The notes: a model not told the origin generated them from the letters alone. A stretch of 14,164 nt of DNA from CAYJBP01 sp964372025 (GCA_964372025.1 CAYJPF010000065.1:1-14164), one strand, 5' to 3'; positions 5,680-13,924 are shown, counted from the first letter of the stretch. Program-made: numbers and translations.

Positions 5680-6492
5680 ATGGCCTATCAAAACAGTGCA
5701 GAATTTGCCCTAGCCATGCGCCAAAACATTATCAAAATGCTGGCCGAGGCAGGTAGCGGTCATCCCGGTGGCTCTTTATCGGCTGCCGATATTATCGCCC
5801 AATTGTATCACGAAACTTTAAATATCGATCCTAATAATCCCCAAATGGCCGACCGCGATCGCTTTGTGCTATCAAAAGGCCACTGTGCGCCGGCATTATA
5901 TGCTGCCTTGGCTCAAAAAGGCTTTTTCCCCATCGACGAATTACCGGATTTACGCAAATTGGGCAGCCGCTTGCAAGGGCATCCCGATATGCGCAAGGTG
6001 CCGGGCGTGGATATGTCTACCGGCTCCTTGGGGCAAGGTTTATCGGCGGCCTGCGGCATGGCCATGGCTGCCAAATTGGACAAAAAAGCCTATAAAGTTT
6101 ATGCGGTTATGGGCGATGGCGAAATGCAAGAAGGCCAGGTATGGGAGGCTGCCATGTTTGCCGCCCACTATAAATTGGGCAATTTGATCGTCTTTTTGGA
6201 TAATAATCATCTGCAAATTGATGGCGATATCAGCAAGGTTTTATCGCCCGAGCCCTTAGATCAAAAGTGGCAGGCTTTTGGCTGGCAGGTAATCGCTATT
6301 GATGGCCATGATTTGGCGGCGATTAAGGCGGCGATTAGCCAGGCTCAACAAAACCAAGAGCAGCCCACGATGATTATTGCGGAAACAGTAAAGGGTAAAG
6401 GCGTAAGCTTTATGGAAAATCAGGCCGGCTGGCATGGCAATGCCCCCAATGCCGAGCAAGCTGCCCAAGCCTTAGCCGAATTGGAGGTTTAA
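5680..6492 (+). CDS. Transketolase, N-terminal (TPP-binding) subunit
   Basis: This corresponds to the first third or so of a full transketolase, which transfers two-carbon units between sugar phosphates in the non-oxidative pentose phosphate pathway. The 270 residues match split-type N subunits. GHPGGSLSAADI, GHCAPALYAAL and the thiamine-diphosphate/metal motif GDG (145-147) through NN (175-176) are all present. Catalysis needs the pyrimidine-binding domain supplied by the next gene, 2 bp downstream, so an alpha2-beta2 assembly is expected. The start is set by AAGGAG at 5665-5670. The family also contains related ketolases acting on other sugars; the neighbouring glycolytic genes favour transketolase proper. 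Confidence 0.94.
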   Translation: MAYQNSAEFALAMRQNIIKMLAEAGSGHPGGSLSAADIIAQLYHETLNIDPNNPQMADRDRFVLSKGHCAPALYAALAQKGFFPIDELPDLRKLGSRLQGHPDMRKVPGVDMSTGSLGQGLSAACGMAMAAKLDKKAYKVYAVMGDGEMQEGQVWEAAMFAAHYKLGNLIVFLDNNHLQIDGDISKVLSPEPLDQKWQAFGWQVIAIDGHDLAAIKAAISQAQQNQEQPTMIIAETVKGKGVSFMENQAGWHGNAPNAEQAAQALAELEV

Positions 6493-6494
6493 AT

Positions 6495-7436
6495 ATGAAA
6501 AATATAGCAACCCGTGATGCCTATGGCCAGGCCTTAGTGGCCTTAGGCGCCGAAAACGAAAATATAGTAGTATTAGATGCCGATTTATCCAAATCGACCA
6601 AAACCGCCGATTTTGCGGCTGCTTATCCCGAGCGCTTTATTAATTGCGGTATTGCCGAGCAAAATATGGCCACTATTGCCGCCGGAATGGCGGCCAGTGG
6701 CAAAATTCCCTTTGTTAGCAGCTTTGCTGTTTTTGCCAGCGGCCGTGCTTTTGAGCAAATTCGCAATAGCATTGCTTATCCCTCTTTAAATGTAAAAATC
6801 GCAGCTACCCATGCCGGTATTAGTGTGGGCGAGGATGGCGGCAGCCATCAAGCCATCGAAGATATCGCCATCATGCGCGCCTTACCTAATATGACAATTA
6901 TCAGCCCGGCCGATGGCATTGAGGCTGCGCAAGCCGTGCATGCTGCCGCTAAGCTGGACGGGCCGGTATATATCCGTTTGGGTCGTTTGGCGATTCCGCA
7001 AATTCACAATGAGGATTATCAGTTTAAGCTGGGCAAAGGCCATTTAGAGAATGCCGGCCGTGATATAGTAATTTTTGCAACCGGGATGATGGTAGGTTAT
7101 GCCTTGGAGGCTGCTAATTTGCTGGCCGAGGAGGGGATATCGGCGGCGGTGGCCAATATTCATACCATTAAGCCTTTAGATAGCGAGTTTATTATTGAGC
7201 AGGCCAAAGCATGTGGTGCTGCGATAACGGTGGAGGAGCATAATATTATTGGCGGCCTAGGCTCGGCAGTTGCGGAAACCCTGATGGAAGCCGGCATAAA
7301 TGTACCCTTTAAGCGGGTAGGGGTAAATGATTGCTTTGGTCAAAGTGGCAGCCCGGCAGCCCTGATGCGTCAGTATCAGCTAATGCCGGTACCGATTGCC
7401 ACCCAAGCTAAAGCGGTACTTGCCAAAAAAGCTTAA
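6495..7436 (+). CDS. Transketolase, C-terminal subunit
   Basis: This gene supplies the pyrimidine-binding domain and the C-terminal domain of the split transketolase. The 313 residues are normal for this subunit. E55 in NCGIAEQNM is the conserved glutamate that activates the cofactor. SAGISVGEDGGSHQAIEDIA-like sequence (THAGISVGEDGGSHQ, near residue 110) is typical of the transketolase/DXS family, as is VEEHNIIGGLGSAVAE in the C-terminal domain. The start lies 2 bp after the N-subunit stop, and its GGAGG (6483-6487) is inside the upstream gene, so expression of the two is coupled. An intrinsic terminator follows about 60 bp downstream and separates the pair from the gap operon. Confidence 0.94.
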   Translation: MKNIATRDAYGQALVALGAENENIVVLDADLSKSTKTADFAAAYPERFINCGIAEQNMATIAAGMAASGKIPFVSSFAVFASGRAFEQIRNSIAYPSLNVKIAATHAGISVGEDGGSHQAIEDIAIMRALPNMTIISPADGIEAAQAVHAAAKLDGPVYIRLGRLAIPQIHNEDYQFKLGKGHLENAGRDIVIFATGMMVGYALEAANLLAEEGISAAVANIHTIKPLDSEFIIEQAKACGAAITVEEHNIIGGLGSAVAETLMEAGINVPFKRVGVNDCFGQSGSPAALMRQYQLMPVPIATQAKAVLAKKA

Positions 7437-7499
7437 CTAATCGCAAATACAATAATCTAAAAATATTCTAAAAGTTTTTGCTTTCTTCAAAAAGCAAAT

Positions 7500-7538
7500 G
7501 GCTGTCGTAAATAGTTAGATTTGCGGCAGCCTATTTTT
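7500..7538 (+). terminator. Intrinsic terminator after transketolase genes
   Basis: A 13-bp stem pairs 7500-7512 (GGCTGTCGTAAAT) with 7519-7531 (ATTTGCGGCAGCC) around a 6-nt AGTTAG loop and is followed by TATTTTT. Two pairs are G-U in the RNA. The core is a diverged form of the GCTATCGCAAAT stem found after argG and eno. Confidence 0.9.
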
Positions 7539-7630
7539 GCCTAAATGCTGATTTTGCTGCTTCAATCAAAAATAAAAAGGCCAATTATTTTAGTCTATTT
7601 TGGCTAAAAGGCAGGTATTTTTGGCCTAAA
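7532..7630. promoter_or_regulatory. Three direct repeats upstream of gap (possible operator)
   Basis: Similar motifs occur at 7532-7545 (TATTTTTGCCTAAA), 7596-7609 (TATTTTGGCTAAAA) and 7616-7630 (TATTTTTGGCCTAAA). The last two start 20 bp apart, about two helical turns. AGGCCAA (7578-7584) and TTGGCCT (7621-7627) also form an inverted repeat enclosing TTTTAG/CTAAAA. The first copy overlaps the terminator T-run, so that match may be trivial. A regulator site or leader hairpin for the gap operon is a reasonable guess; no known regulator's site is recognised. Confidence 0.35.
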
Positions 7631-7682
7631 TATAGAATGAATTTCATAAACCCTAAAAATAGTTTATAATAGGAGGAAAGTT

Positions 7683-8681
7683 ATGAGAATTGCAATAAAT
7701 GGTTTTGGTAGAATTGGACGTTTAGTATTTAGAGCAGCCTTTGCTCATCCCAAAATGGAGATTGTGGCCATCAATGATTTAACCAGCCCGGCCACCAATG
7801 CCCATTTGTTAAAATATGATTCCACTCATGGCCAATACCCTCATCAAGTGGAAAGTGGCGAGGACTTTTTAGCCGTAGATGGCCAAAAAATCCAAGTTTT
7901 TGCCGAAAAAGATCCGGCCGCCCTACCCTGGAAAGCCCTTAATATCGACTTAGTTATCGAGGCCACCGGCCACTTCAATGATGCCCTAAAAGCCAAAGCG
8001 CATATTGATGCCGGCGCTAAAAAAGTTATCCTTACTGCCCCCGGCAAAAATGAGGATATCACCATAGTAATGGGCGTTAATGAGGATAAATACTTGGCAG
8101 ATAGCCATCATATTATCTCCAATGCATCTTGCACAACCAATTGCTTAGCCCCTGCTGCTAAGGTGCTTAATGAGCAATTTGGCATTGTAAAAGGCTTGAT
8201 GACCACCGTTCATGCCTTTACCAATGATCAGCGGATTTTAGATCAAGCGCATAAAGATTTACGCCGCGCCCGCACCGCTGCCGCCTCGATTATACCTACC
8301 ACAACCGGCGCCGCCAAGGCTGTTTCTTTAGTATTGCCCGAGCTTAAAGGCAAGCTAAACGGCTTTGCTATGCGTGTTCCTACCCAAAATGTTTCGGTGG
8401 TGGATTTAACCGTAGAATTAGCCAAACCGGCCAGCGCCGAGCAAATTAATCAAGCCTTAGCCGCTGCCGCCGCCGGCAAATTGCAGGGCATTTTGCAGTT
8501 TTGCGAATTGCCTTTAGTTTCCAGCGATTTTTGTGGCAATAATCATTCGTCGATTGTAGATGCTATGTCGACCATGGTTATTGGCGATAATATGGCCAAG
8601 CTGGTGCTTTGGTATGATAATGAATGGGGCTACAGTAATCGTGTTATCGATTTGGCCGCCTATATCGGCCAGCAATTATAA
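7683..8681 (+). CDS. gap: Glyceraldehyde-3-phosphate dehydrogenase (type I)
   Basis: This enzyme oxidises and phosphorylates glyceraldehyde-3-phosphate to 1,3-bisphosphoglycerate. The 332 residues match the family. The dinucleotide fold begins GFGRIGR (7-13). The nucleophile C150 lies in SNASCTTNC and the base H177 in TVHAFTND. D32 with L33-T34 is the usual NAD-type ribose contact. However, the positions equal to Bacillus L187-P188 are Q188-A189 here, which may relax cofactor choice (see findings). The start is supported by AGGAGG at 7671-7676. It is the first gene of the five-gene gap-pgk-tpiA-gpmI-eno run; no cggR regulator gene precedes it. Its role as the main glycolytic enzyme is inferred from the operon. 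Confidence 0.98.
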   Translation: MRIAINGFGRIGRLVFRAAFAHPKMEIVAINDLTSPATNAHLLKYDSTHGQYPHQVESGEDFLAVDGQKIQVFAEKDPAALPWKALNIDLVIEATGHFNDALKAKAHIDAGAKKVILTAPGKNEDITIVMGVNEDKYLADSHHIISNASCTTNCLAPAAKVLNEQFGIVKGLMTTVHAFTNDQRILDQAHKDLRRARTAAASIIPTTTGAAKAVSLVLPELKGKLNGFAMRVPTQNVSVVDLTVELAKPASAEQINQALAAAAAGKLQGILQFCELPLVSSDFCGNNHSSIVDAMSTMVIGDNMAKLVLWYDNEWGYSNRVIDLAAYIGQQL

Positions 8682-8713
8682 GCAAAATTTAGCTAATATT
8701 TAAGGGGAGAATT

Positions 8714-9901
8714 ATGGCATTACAGAAAAAAACTGTCCGAGATATGGACTTTAACGGGCGCAAAGTTATCATGCGTGTCGACTATAATGTTAGTTATAAT
8801 GAACAGGGCGAAATTCGGGATGATACCCGCATTCGCGCCACTTTACCTACCATAAAGTTTTTGCTAAAGCAGGGTGCGGCCATTATTTTGATATCGCATT
8901 TGGGGCGGCCGAAGGGCAATGCCGGTAGCGATAAAAGCTTAAAGGCTGTAGCTTGGACTTTGGCGCGCTTTTTGGGTTGCCCGGTGCAGTTTGCCGATGA
9001 TTGTATTGGCCTGGATGTTAAGGGGCAAGCCAAAAATTTGCAAGCAGGCGAAGTTTTGCTTTTGGAAAACTTGCGCTTTCATGCCGAGGAGGAAGCCAAT
9101 AATGAGCAATTTGCTCAAGAGCTGGCCTCTTTGGCTGATATCTATGTAAATGATGCCTTTGGCATGGCCCATCGTGCCCATGCCTCCACCGAAGGAATTT
9201 GCCATCATTTGCCATCGGTAGCAGGTCTTTTGCTCGAGAAGGAGCTTAATAGCCTAGGCAAAGCCCTGGATAATCCGCCGCAACCTTTTGTGGCAATTGT
9301 GGGCGGCGCTAAGGTTACCGACAAAATCGCCATTATCGAAAATTTACTTAATAAAGTAGATTATCTTTTAATCGGCGGCGGGATGGCCAATACTTTTTTG
9401 GCAGCTCAAGGCTATAATATGCAAAAATCCTTGATTGAAGAAGATCGGGTTGGCTGGGCTAAGCTGCTGCTGGAAACCGAATTGGGCAAGCGGATAATTT
9501 TGCCGGTAGATATCGTAGCTGCGGCCGAATTTAGCGCCGAGGCTGCTTATCAAACAGTGGAATTGGCAGCTATCCCCAGCGATTGGCAAGCTTTAGATAT
9601 TGGCCCTGCCACAGCGGCCAAGTTTAATCAAATTATTGCCCAGGCGGCCACCATTATTTGGAATGGCCCCTTAGGCGTTTTCGAATTCGATAATTTTGCG
9701 CAAGGAACTTTTGCGGTGGCCAAAGCCGTGGCCGATAGCAAGGGTTATAGCATAGTAGGCGGCGGCGATAGCATTGGTGCAATCAATAAAGCCGGCTTAA
9801 GCACGCAAATCGATCATATCTCTACCGGTGGTGGCGCTATGCTAAGATTTTTAGAGGGTAAACCCCTGCCGGCAGTAGAAATGCTTGCTCAAAAAAATTA
9901 A
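8714..9901 (+). CDS. pgk: Phosphoglycerate kinase
   Basis: This enzyme transfers phosphate from 1,3-bisphosphoglycerate to ADP, the first ATP-yielding step of glycolysis. The 395 residues are normal. The N-terminal substrate domain carries RVDYNVSY (21-28), where most enzymes read RVDFNVPL; D23 and N25 are kept. SHLGRPKG is at 61-68. The C-terminal nucleotide domain has WNGPLGVFEF and GGGDSIGA (349-356, D352), followed by STGGGAMLRFLEG; the usual forms are GGGDSAAA and GGGASL, so both are slightly unusual. The ribosome binding site GGGGAG (8704-8709) and a 32-bp gap from gap support cotranscription. Nothing suggests loss of function. Confidence 0.98.
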   Translation: MALQKKTVRDMDFNGRKVIMRVDYNVSYNEQGEIRDDTRIRATLPTIKFLLKQGAAIILISHLGRPKGNAGSDKSLKAVAWTLARFLGCPVQFADDCIGLDVKGQAKNLQAGEVLLLENLRFHAEEEANNEQFAQELASLADIYVNDAFGMAHRAHASTEGICHHLPSVAGLLLEKELNSLGKALDNPPQPFVAIVGGAKVTDKIAIIENLLNKVDYLLIGGGMANTFLAAQGYNMQKSLIEEDRVGWAKLLLETELGKRIILPVDIVAAAEFSAEAAYQTVELAAIPSDWQALDIGPATAAKFNQIIAQAATIIWNGPLGVFEFDNFAQGTFAVAKAVADSKGYSIVGGGDSIGAINKAGLSTQIDHISTGGGAMLRFLEGKPLPAVEMLAQKN

Positions 9902-9922
9902 AACTACTAAGGGAGGCCGAAT

Positions 9923-10663
9923 ATGCGACCTAAATTTATGGCTGCTAACTGGAAAATGTATAAAACCGCAGCCGAGGCTGCCGATTTTGTGGCGGAATTT
10001 TTGCCTAAGCTAAATAATGGCGATGGGGAAATTATTATTTGTCCACCGGCAACCTTGCTTGGCCAAATGGCGCTAGATTTAAAAAATAGCGCTGTTAAGC
10101 TGGGTATTCAAAATATTCACTGGCAGGCTCAAGGTGCCTATACCGGCGAAATAAGTGCCGATATGGCCAAAGCTGCCGGGGCAAAATATTGCCTTTGCGG
10201 CCATTCCGAGCGGCGCCATATTTTTGGCGAAAGTTCGGAAATGGTGGCACGCAAGGCGCAGGCCGCCTATCAAATCGGGTTAATCCCGATTATTTGTGTT
10301 GGCGAAACCCTGCAAGAGCGGGAAAACGGCGATACTCTTACCGTGCTTAAGGAGGACTTATTGGCCTCTTTATCGGCGCTTGATCCTAATCAAAAAATAA
10401 TCATTGCTTATGAGCCGGTTTGGGCGATTGGCACCGGCCAAGTGGCCACCGCCGAGGATGCCGAGCAAGCCGCCGCTCATATCCGTGCCGTTTTAGCCGA
10501 GGCTTGGGGGCATTATGCCGAGCAAATTGCTATTTTATACGGGGGCAGCGTAAAGGTAGATAATATCGAGTCTTTGCTGGCTTGCGCCAATATTGATGGC
10601 GCCTTGGTTGGCGGGGCTTCTTTAAGCGCAGCTAGCTTTGCTGATTTAGCCAATACTATCTAA
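9923..10663 (+). CDS. tpiA: Triosephosphate isomerase
   Basis: This enzyme interconverts dihydroxyacetone phosphate and glyceraldehyde-3-phosphate, feeding gap. The 246 residues form the usual single TIM barrel. The catalytic set is complete: N9 and K11 in AANWKMYK, H94 in CGHSERR, and E164 in AYEPVWAIGTG. The phosphate-binding ILYGGSV and GALVGGASL motifs lie near the C terminus. GGGAGG (9911-9916) precedes the ATG, and the gene starts 21 bp after pgk within the same operon. The name tpi is equally used for Bacillota. Confidence 0.98.
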   Translation: MRPKFMAANWKMYKTAAEAADFVAEFLPKLNNGDGEIIICPPATLLGQMALDLKNSAVKLGIQNIHWQAQGAYTGEISADMAKAAGAKYCLCGHSERRHIFGESSEMVARKAQAAYQIGLIPIICVGETLQERENGDTLTVLKEDLLASLSALDPNQKIIIAYEPVWAIGTGQVATAEDAEQAAAHIRAVLAEAWGHYAEQIAILYGGSVKVDNIESLLACANIDGALVGGASLSAASFADLANTI

Positions 10664-10684
10664 GGATTTGATAAGGAGTACAGC

Positions 10685-12262
10685 ATGAAACATGCCGGAA
10701 AACCATTATTATTGATGATTTTGGATGGTTGGGGTATGCCCGAGCATGGCGAGGCCGATGCCTTTGATTGTGCCAAAATCCCGGTTTATGATCGATTATG
10801 GGCTAATTTTCCCCATACGATTTTGGGAGCAGCCGGCGAATATGTGGGCTTGCCCAAGAGCCAAATGGGCGATAGTGAAGTAGGGCACATGAATATTGGG
10901 GCAGGTAGAGTTATCTATCAGGATTATACCCATATCAATAAGCAAATCGAAGATGGCGATTTTTTTGAGCAGCCCACCTTATTAAAAGCCTGTCAAAATT
11001 GCCTGCAAAATAATAGTGCCCTGCATTTAATCGGCCTGGTTTCCGATGGCGGCATTCATAGCCATATCAACCACTTAATGGCTTTGATTGAGCTGGCGCA
11101 TCGTCAAAAAATATCTAAGGTTTTTGTACACTTTTTTAGCGATGGCCGCGATACCGGTAACGCGGTAGCTTTAGAATATGTGCGTCCGCTTGAGGCTTTA
11201 ATGGCCAAATTAAATACCGGCCAAATTGCCAGTGTTATTGGCCGTTTTTATGCCATGGATAGGGATAAGCGCTGGAGCCGTGTGCAAAAGGCTTATCGGG
11301 CTATGGTTTATGGGGATGGTATTAAGGTAGCCAATGCTACCGAGGCTATTACCTCGTCTTATGCCGAAAAAATCAGCGATGAATTTATTAAGCCGCATGT
11401 AATTGTAGATCAAAATCAAGAGCCTATTGGCCTAATTAAGGAAAATGACAGCCTAATTTTCTTTAATTTTAGATCCGATCGGGCTCGCGAATTAAGCCAT
11501 GCTTTTGCCGATAAACGTTTTGAGTTTTTTGATCGTGGCGAAGGCTGGCCACGTACATTTTTTGTAACATTAACCGGATATGATGATACATTGCAAAATG
11601 TGCATATTGCTTATCCGCCTCATCCGCCGGTTAATACTTTGGGCAGGGTATTATCGCGCAATGGTTTGCGTCAATTGCGGATTGCCGAAACCGAAAAATA
11701 TGCCCATGTTACCTTCTTTTTTAATGGTGGCATCGAGCAGATGGAGGTTGGCGAGGATCGGGTTATGATTCCTTCGCCCAATGTAAAAACCTATGATTTA
11801 ACCCCGCAAATGAGCGCCGATGCCGTTACCAGAGCGGTTATCGATCGTATCGAAAGCGGCATTTATGATGTGATAATTCTAAATTATGCTAATCCCGATA
11901 TGATTGGTCATACCGGCAATGTGGAGGCTACGGTAGAATGTTTAAATTATATCGATAGCTGTATTGCCCGTATTTACCAGGCCATTCAGGAGGTTGGCGG
12001 CACTTTATTGGTTACTGCCGATCATGGCAATGTGGAGCGCATGATGTTAAATGGCGAGCCGATGACCTCGCATACCACCAATATGGTGCCCTTTATTATA
12101 GTAGATGATGAGTTGCGCCATTTGCAGTTGCGCGAAGGTTGCCTGGAGGATATTGCTCCAACCATACTCCATCTATTGGGCATAGCATTACCCCCGGAGA
12201 TGACCGGGCGCAGCTTAATCGAAGCTGGCTTGCAGCAATTTGATCAATTGTCATTGTTTTAA
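10685..12262 (+). CDS. gpmI: 2,3-bisphosphoglycerate-independent phosphoglycerate mutase
   Basis: This enzyme converts 3-phosphoglycerate to 2-phosphoglycerate with two metal ions (typically manganese), through a phosphoserine intermediate and without bisphosphoglycerate. It belongs to the alkaline phosphatase superfamily. The 525 residues are slightly longer than the usual 510-515. Metal and nucleophile positions are visible: D14 in LDGWG, S64 in MGDSEVGHMNIGAGR, D405 and H409 in NYANPDMIGHTG, and D446 and H447 in TADHGN. AAGGAG (10673-10678) sets the start, 21 bp after tpiA. The C-terminal tail, about 15 residues after the TGRSLIEAG motif, accounts for some of the extra length. Confidence 0.97.
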   Translation: MKHAGKPLLLMILDGWGMPEHGEADAFDCAKIPVYDRLWANFPHTILGAAGEYVGLPKSQMGDSEVGHMNIGAGRVIYQDYTHINKQIEDGDFFEQPTLLKACQNCLQNNSALHLIGLVSDGGIHSHINHLMALIELAHRQKISKVFVHFFSDGRDTGNAVALEYVRPLEALMAKLNTGQIASVIGRFYAMDRDKRWSRVQKAYRAMVYGDGIKVANATEAITSSYAEKISDEFIKPHVIVDQNQEPIGLIKENDSLIFFNFRSDRARELSHAFADKRFEFFDRGEGWPRTFFVTLTGYDDTLQNVHIAYPPHPPVNTLGRVLSRNGLRQLRIAETEKYAHVTFFFNGGIEQMEVGEDRVMIPSPNVKTYDLTPQMSADAVTRAVIDRIESGIYDVIILNYANPDMIGHTGNVEATVECLNYIDSCIARIYQAIQEVGGTLLVTADHGNVERMMLNGEPMTSHTTNMVPFIIVDDELRHLQLREGCLEDIAPTILHLLGIALPPEMTGRSLIEAGLQQFDQLSLF

Positions 12263-12309
12263 ATTATCCAGATAAAAATACAAAAAAAAGACGATGGAGG
12301 TTTCATTAA

Positions 12310-13590
12310 ATGTGCATTATCAGTGACATTCATGGCCGCGAGATTTTGGATTCGCGGGGTAATCCCACTTTGGAAGTTGATGTTTGCTTAGAAAGCGGGG
12401 TTATTGGCCGAGCAGCGGTGCCTTCCGGGGCATCTACCGGCATGCATGAGGCGGTAGAGCTGCGCGATGGTGGCAGCGAATATTTGGGCAAAGGGGTAAG
12501 GCAGGCCGTAACCAATATTAACACGATAATTGCCCCGGCTTTATGCGGCCAAGTGGTATTTGAGCAGCTAGCCCTAGATAGCCAAATGATTAAGCTAGAT
12601 GGAACAGCCAATAAAGGCAGCTTGGGCGCTAATGCGATTTTGGGTGTATCCTTAGCGCTTGCCAAAGCGGCTGCGGCCGAATTATCTTTGCCGCTATACC
12701 GTTATATTGGCGGGGTAAATGCCCATATTTTGCCCAGCCCAATGATGAATATTTTAAATGGTGGCAGCCATGCCGATAATAATGTAGATATTCAGGAATT
12801 TATGATAATGCCTTTAGCTATGGATAGCTTTAGCAGCGCTTTACGTTGTGGGGTGGAAATTTTTCATCATTTGCGCGCGGTTTTAAAAGAGCGCAATTAT
12901 AATACGGCTGTAGGTGATGAGGGTGGTTTTGCCCCTAATTTAAAATCCAATGAAGAGGCTTTGGAATGCATTGTTTTGGCTATAAAAAATGCCGGTTATA
13001 AGCCGGGCGAGCAGGTAAAAATTGCCTTAGATGTGGCCGCCAGCGAATTATACAAAGATGGCAAATATCATTTAAGCAGCGAGGGCAAAGTACTAACTGC
13101 CACCGAAATGATTGATTATTATCAGCAATTAATTGCTAAGTATCCGATTATTTCGATTGAGGACGGCCTAAGCGAAGACGATTGGGCAGGCTGGCAGGAG
13201 ATGACCAAGCGCCTGGGCGATAAAGTGCAGATTGTGGGCGATGATTTATTTGTAACAAATACTGAGCGTTTAAGCCAAGGTATTGAGCAAAAATGCGGCA
13301 ATGCGATTTTGATAAAGGTAAATCAAATTGGCACTTTAAGCGAAACATTGCAGGCGATAGAGATGGCAAAGAAGGCTGGATTTAGCACAATAATTTCGCA
13401 TCGTAGCGGCGAAACTGAGGATGTTACTATAGCAGATATTGCGGTGGCGGTAAATGCCGGTCAAATCAAAACGGGAGCTCCGAGCCGTACTGATCGTGTT
13501 GCTAAGTTTAACCAATTATTGCGAATAGAAGAAGAGCTGGATTTAGCAGCCAGCTATGCAGGGCCTAAAGGCTTGCAGATTTTAGGATAA
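12310..13590 (+). CDS. eno: Enolase
   Basis: This enzyme dehydrates 2-phosphoglycerate to phosphoenolpyruvate. The 426 residues are typical. Magnesium ligands fit D241 (ALDVAASE), E284 (SIEDGLSEDDW) and D311 (VGDDLFVTN). Catalytic residues fit E204 (GDEGGFAPN), K336 (ILIKVNQIGT) and the substrate loop SHRSGETED (363-371). The N terminus MCIISDIHGREILDSRGNPT is normal apart from an early Cys. GGAGG (12296-12300) lies 9 bp before the ATG. The gene follows gpmI after 47 bp with no hairpin in between, and it ends the operon at a strong terminator about 10 bp past its stop codon. Confidence 0.98.
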   Translation: MCIISDIHGREILDSRGNPTLEVDVCLESGVIGRAAVPSGASTGMHEAVELRDGGSEYLGKGVRQAVTNINTIIAPALCGQVVFEQLALDSQMIKLDGTANKGSLGANAILGVSLALAKAAAAELSLPLYRYIGGVNAHILPSPMMNILNGGSHADNNVDIQEFMIMPLAMDSFSSALRCGVEIFHHLRAVLKERNYNTAVGDEGGFAPNLKSNEEALECIVLAIKNAGYKPGEQVKIALDVAASELYKDGKYHLSSEGKVLTATEMIDYYQQLIAKYPIISIEDGLSEDDWAGWQEMTKRLGDKVQIVGDDLFVTNTERLSQGIEQKCGNAILIKVNQIGTLSETLQAIEMAKKAGFSTIISHRSGETEDVTIADIAVAVNAGQIKTGAPSRTDRVAKFNQLLRIEEELDLAASYAGPKGLQILG

Positions 13591-13599
13591 TTTTGAAGA

Positions 13600-13642
13600 G
13601 GGGGCTATCGCAAATAGTGCAATTTGCGATAGCCCCCTTTTT
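13600..13642 (+). terminator. Intrinsic terminator of the glycolytic operon
   Basis: A 16-bp perfect stem pairs 13600-13615 (GGGGGCTATCGCAAAT) with 13622-13637 around a 6-nt loop and is followed by TTTTT (13638-13642). It starts 10 bp after the eno stop codon. The inner 12 bp, GCTATCGCAAAT, are shared almost entirely with the argG terminator. Confidence 0.96.
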
Positions 13643-13766
13643 GTGCTTTCTGGCGTTTCTTAAGCAAGAGCCGATAATCCGAACCCAACCAAAGCATCCT
13701 AAAAGGCTAATGAGCGAAGCACCCAAGAATAAGAGCCTTCCCTGCATGGGGTACAAGGTAGAGTTG
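13643..13766. other. Gene-free stretch with a diverged repeat fragment
   Basis: I see no credible gene here. CCTAAAAGGCTAATGAGCG around 13698 resembles CCTAAAAGAGTAGCGAGCG at 13926, so this may be an eroded copy of the start of the long inverted repeat. The resemblance is weak. Confidence 0.35.
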
Positions 13767-13910
13767 CAATGCCATTAAGTTAAGTAGCTAACTAGCCTGT
13801 CATTCAGAGCGAAGTGAAGAATCTTTAGGTAGCAAGTTAGCTCAAGGGCAAGATCCTTCGCTGACGCTCAGGATGACGGTGGGGGCGACATTGCTTAACT
13901 TAAGGCATTG
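13767..13910. repeat. Nested palindromic repeat element (about 144 bp)
   Basis: The outer arms pair 13767-13784 (CAATGCCATTAAGTTAAG) with 13893-13910, with one bulged A. Inside them 13799-13825 (GTCATTCAGAGCG...AATCTT) pairs imperfectly with 13850-13877 (AAGATCC...CAGGATGAC). The inner pair resembles the GTCATCCTGAGCG...GAAGGATCTT type of palindromic repeat that I recall seeing in intergenic DNA of many bacteria. It is non-coding and probably a dispersed non-autonomous element. Confidence 0.75.
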
Positions 13911-13924
13911 GGTGGAGTTGAGCA

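Noticed and set aside
5864..6187. 107-residue alternative frame within the transketolase N-subunit gene
   Set aside because: It is an out-of-frame shadow; the overlapping frame carries the complete TPP-binding motifs.
5680..7436. Frameshifted single transketolase gene
   Set aside because: The two frames are separated by a stop, a proper GGAGG and an ATG, and each half has the length and domain limits of the natural split form, so this is a genuine two-subunit enzyme rather than a broken gene.
7665..7670. TATAAT upstream of gap as a -10 box
   Set aside because: It abuts the AGGAGG ribosome binding site at 7671, so the transcript would start at or after the Shine-Dalgarno sequence, and no -35 fits at 17 bp.
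13565..13778. Open frames of 61 (plus) and 63 (minus) residues downstream of eno
   Set aside because: Both run through the eno terminator hairpin, and both strands are open because the region is palindromic. No ribosome binding site or family resemblance was found.
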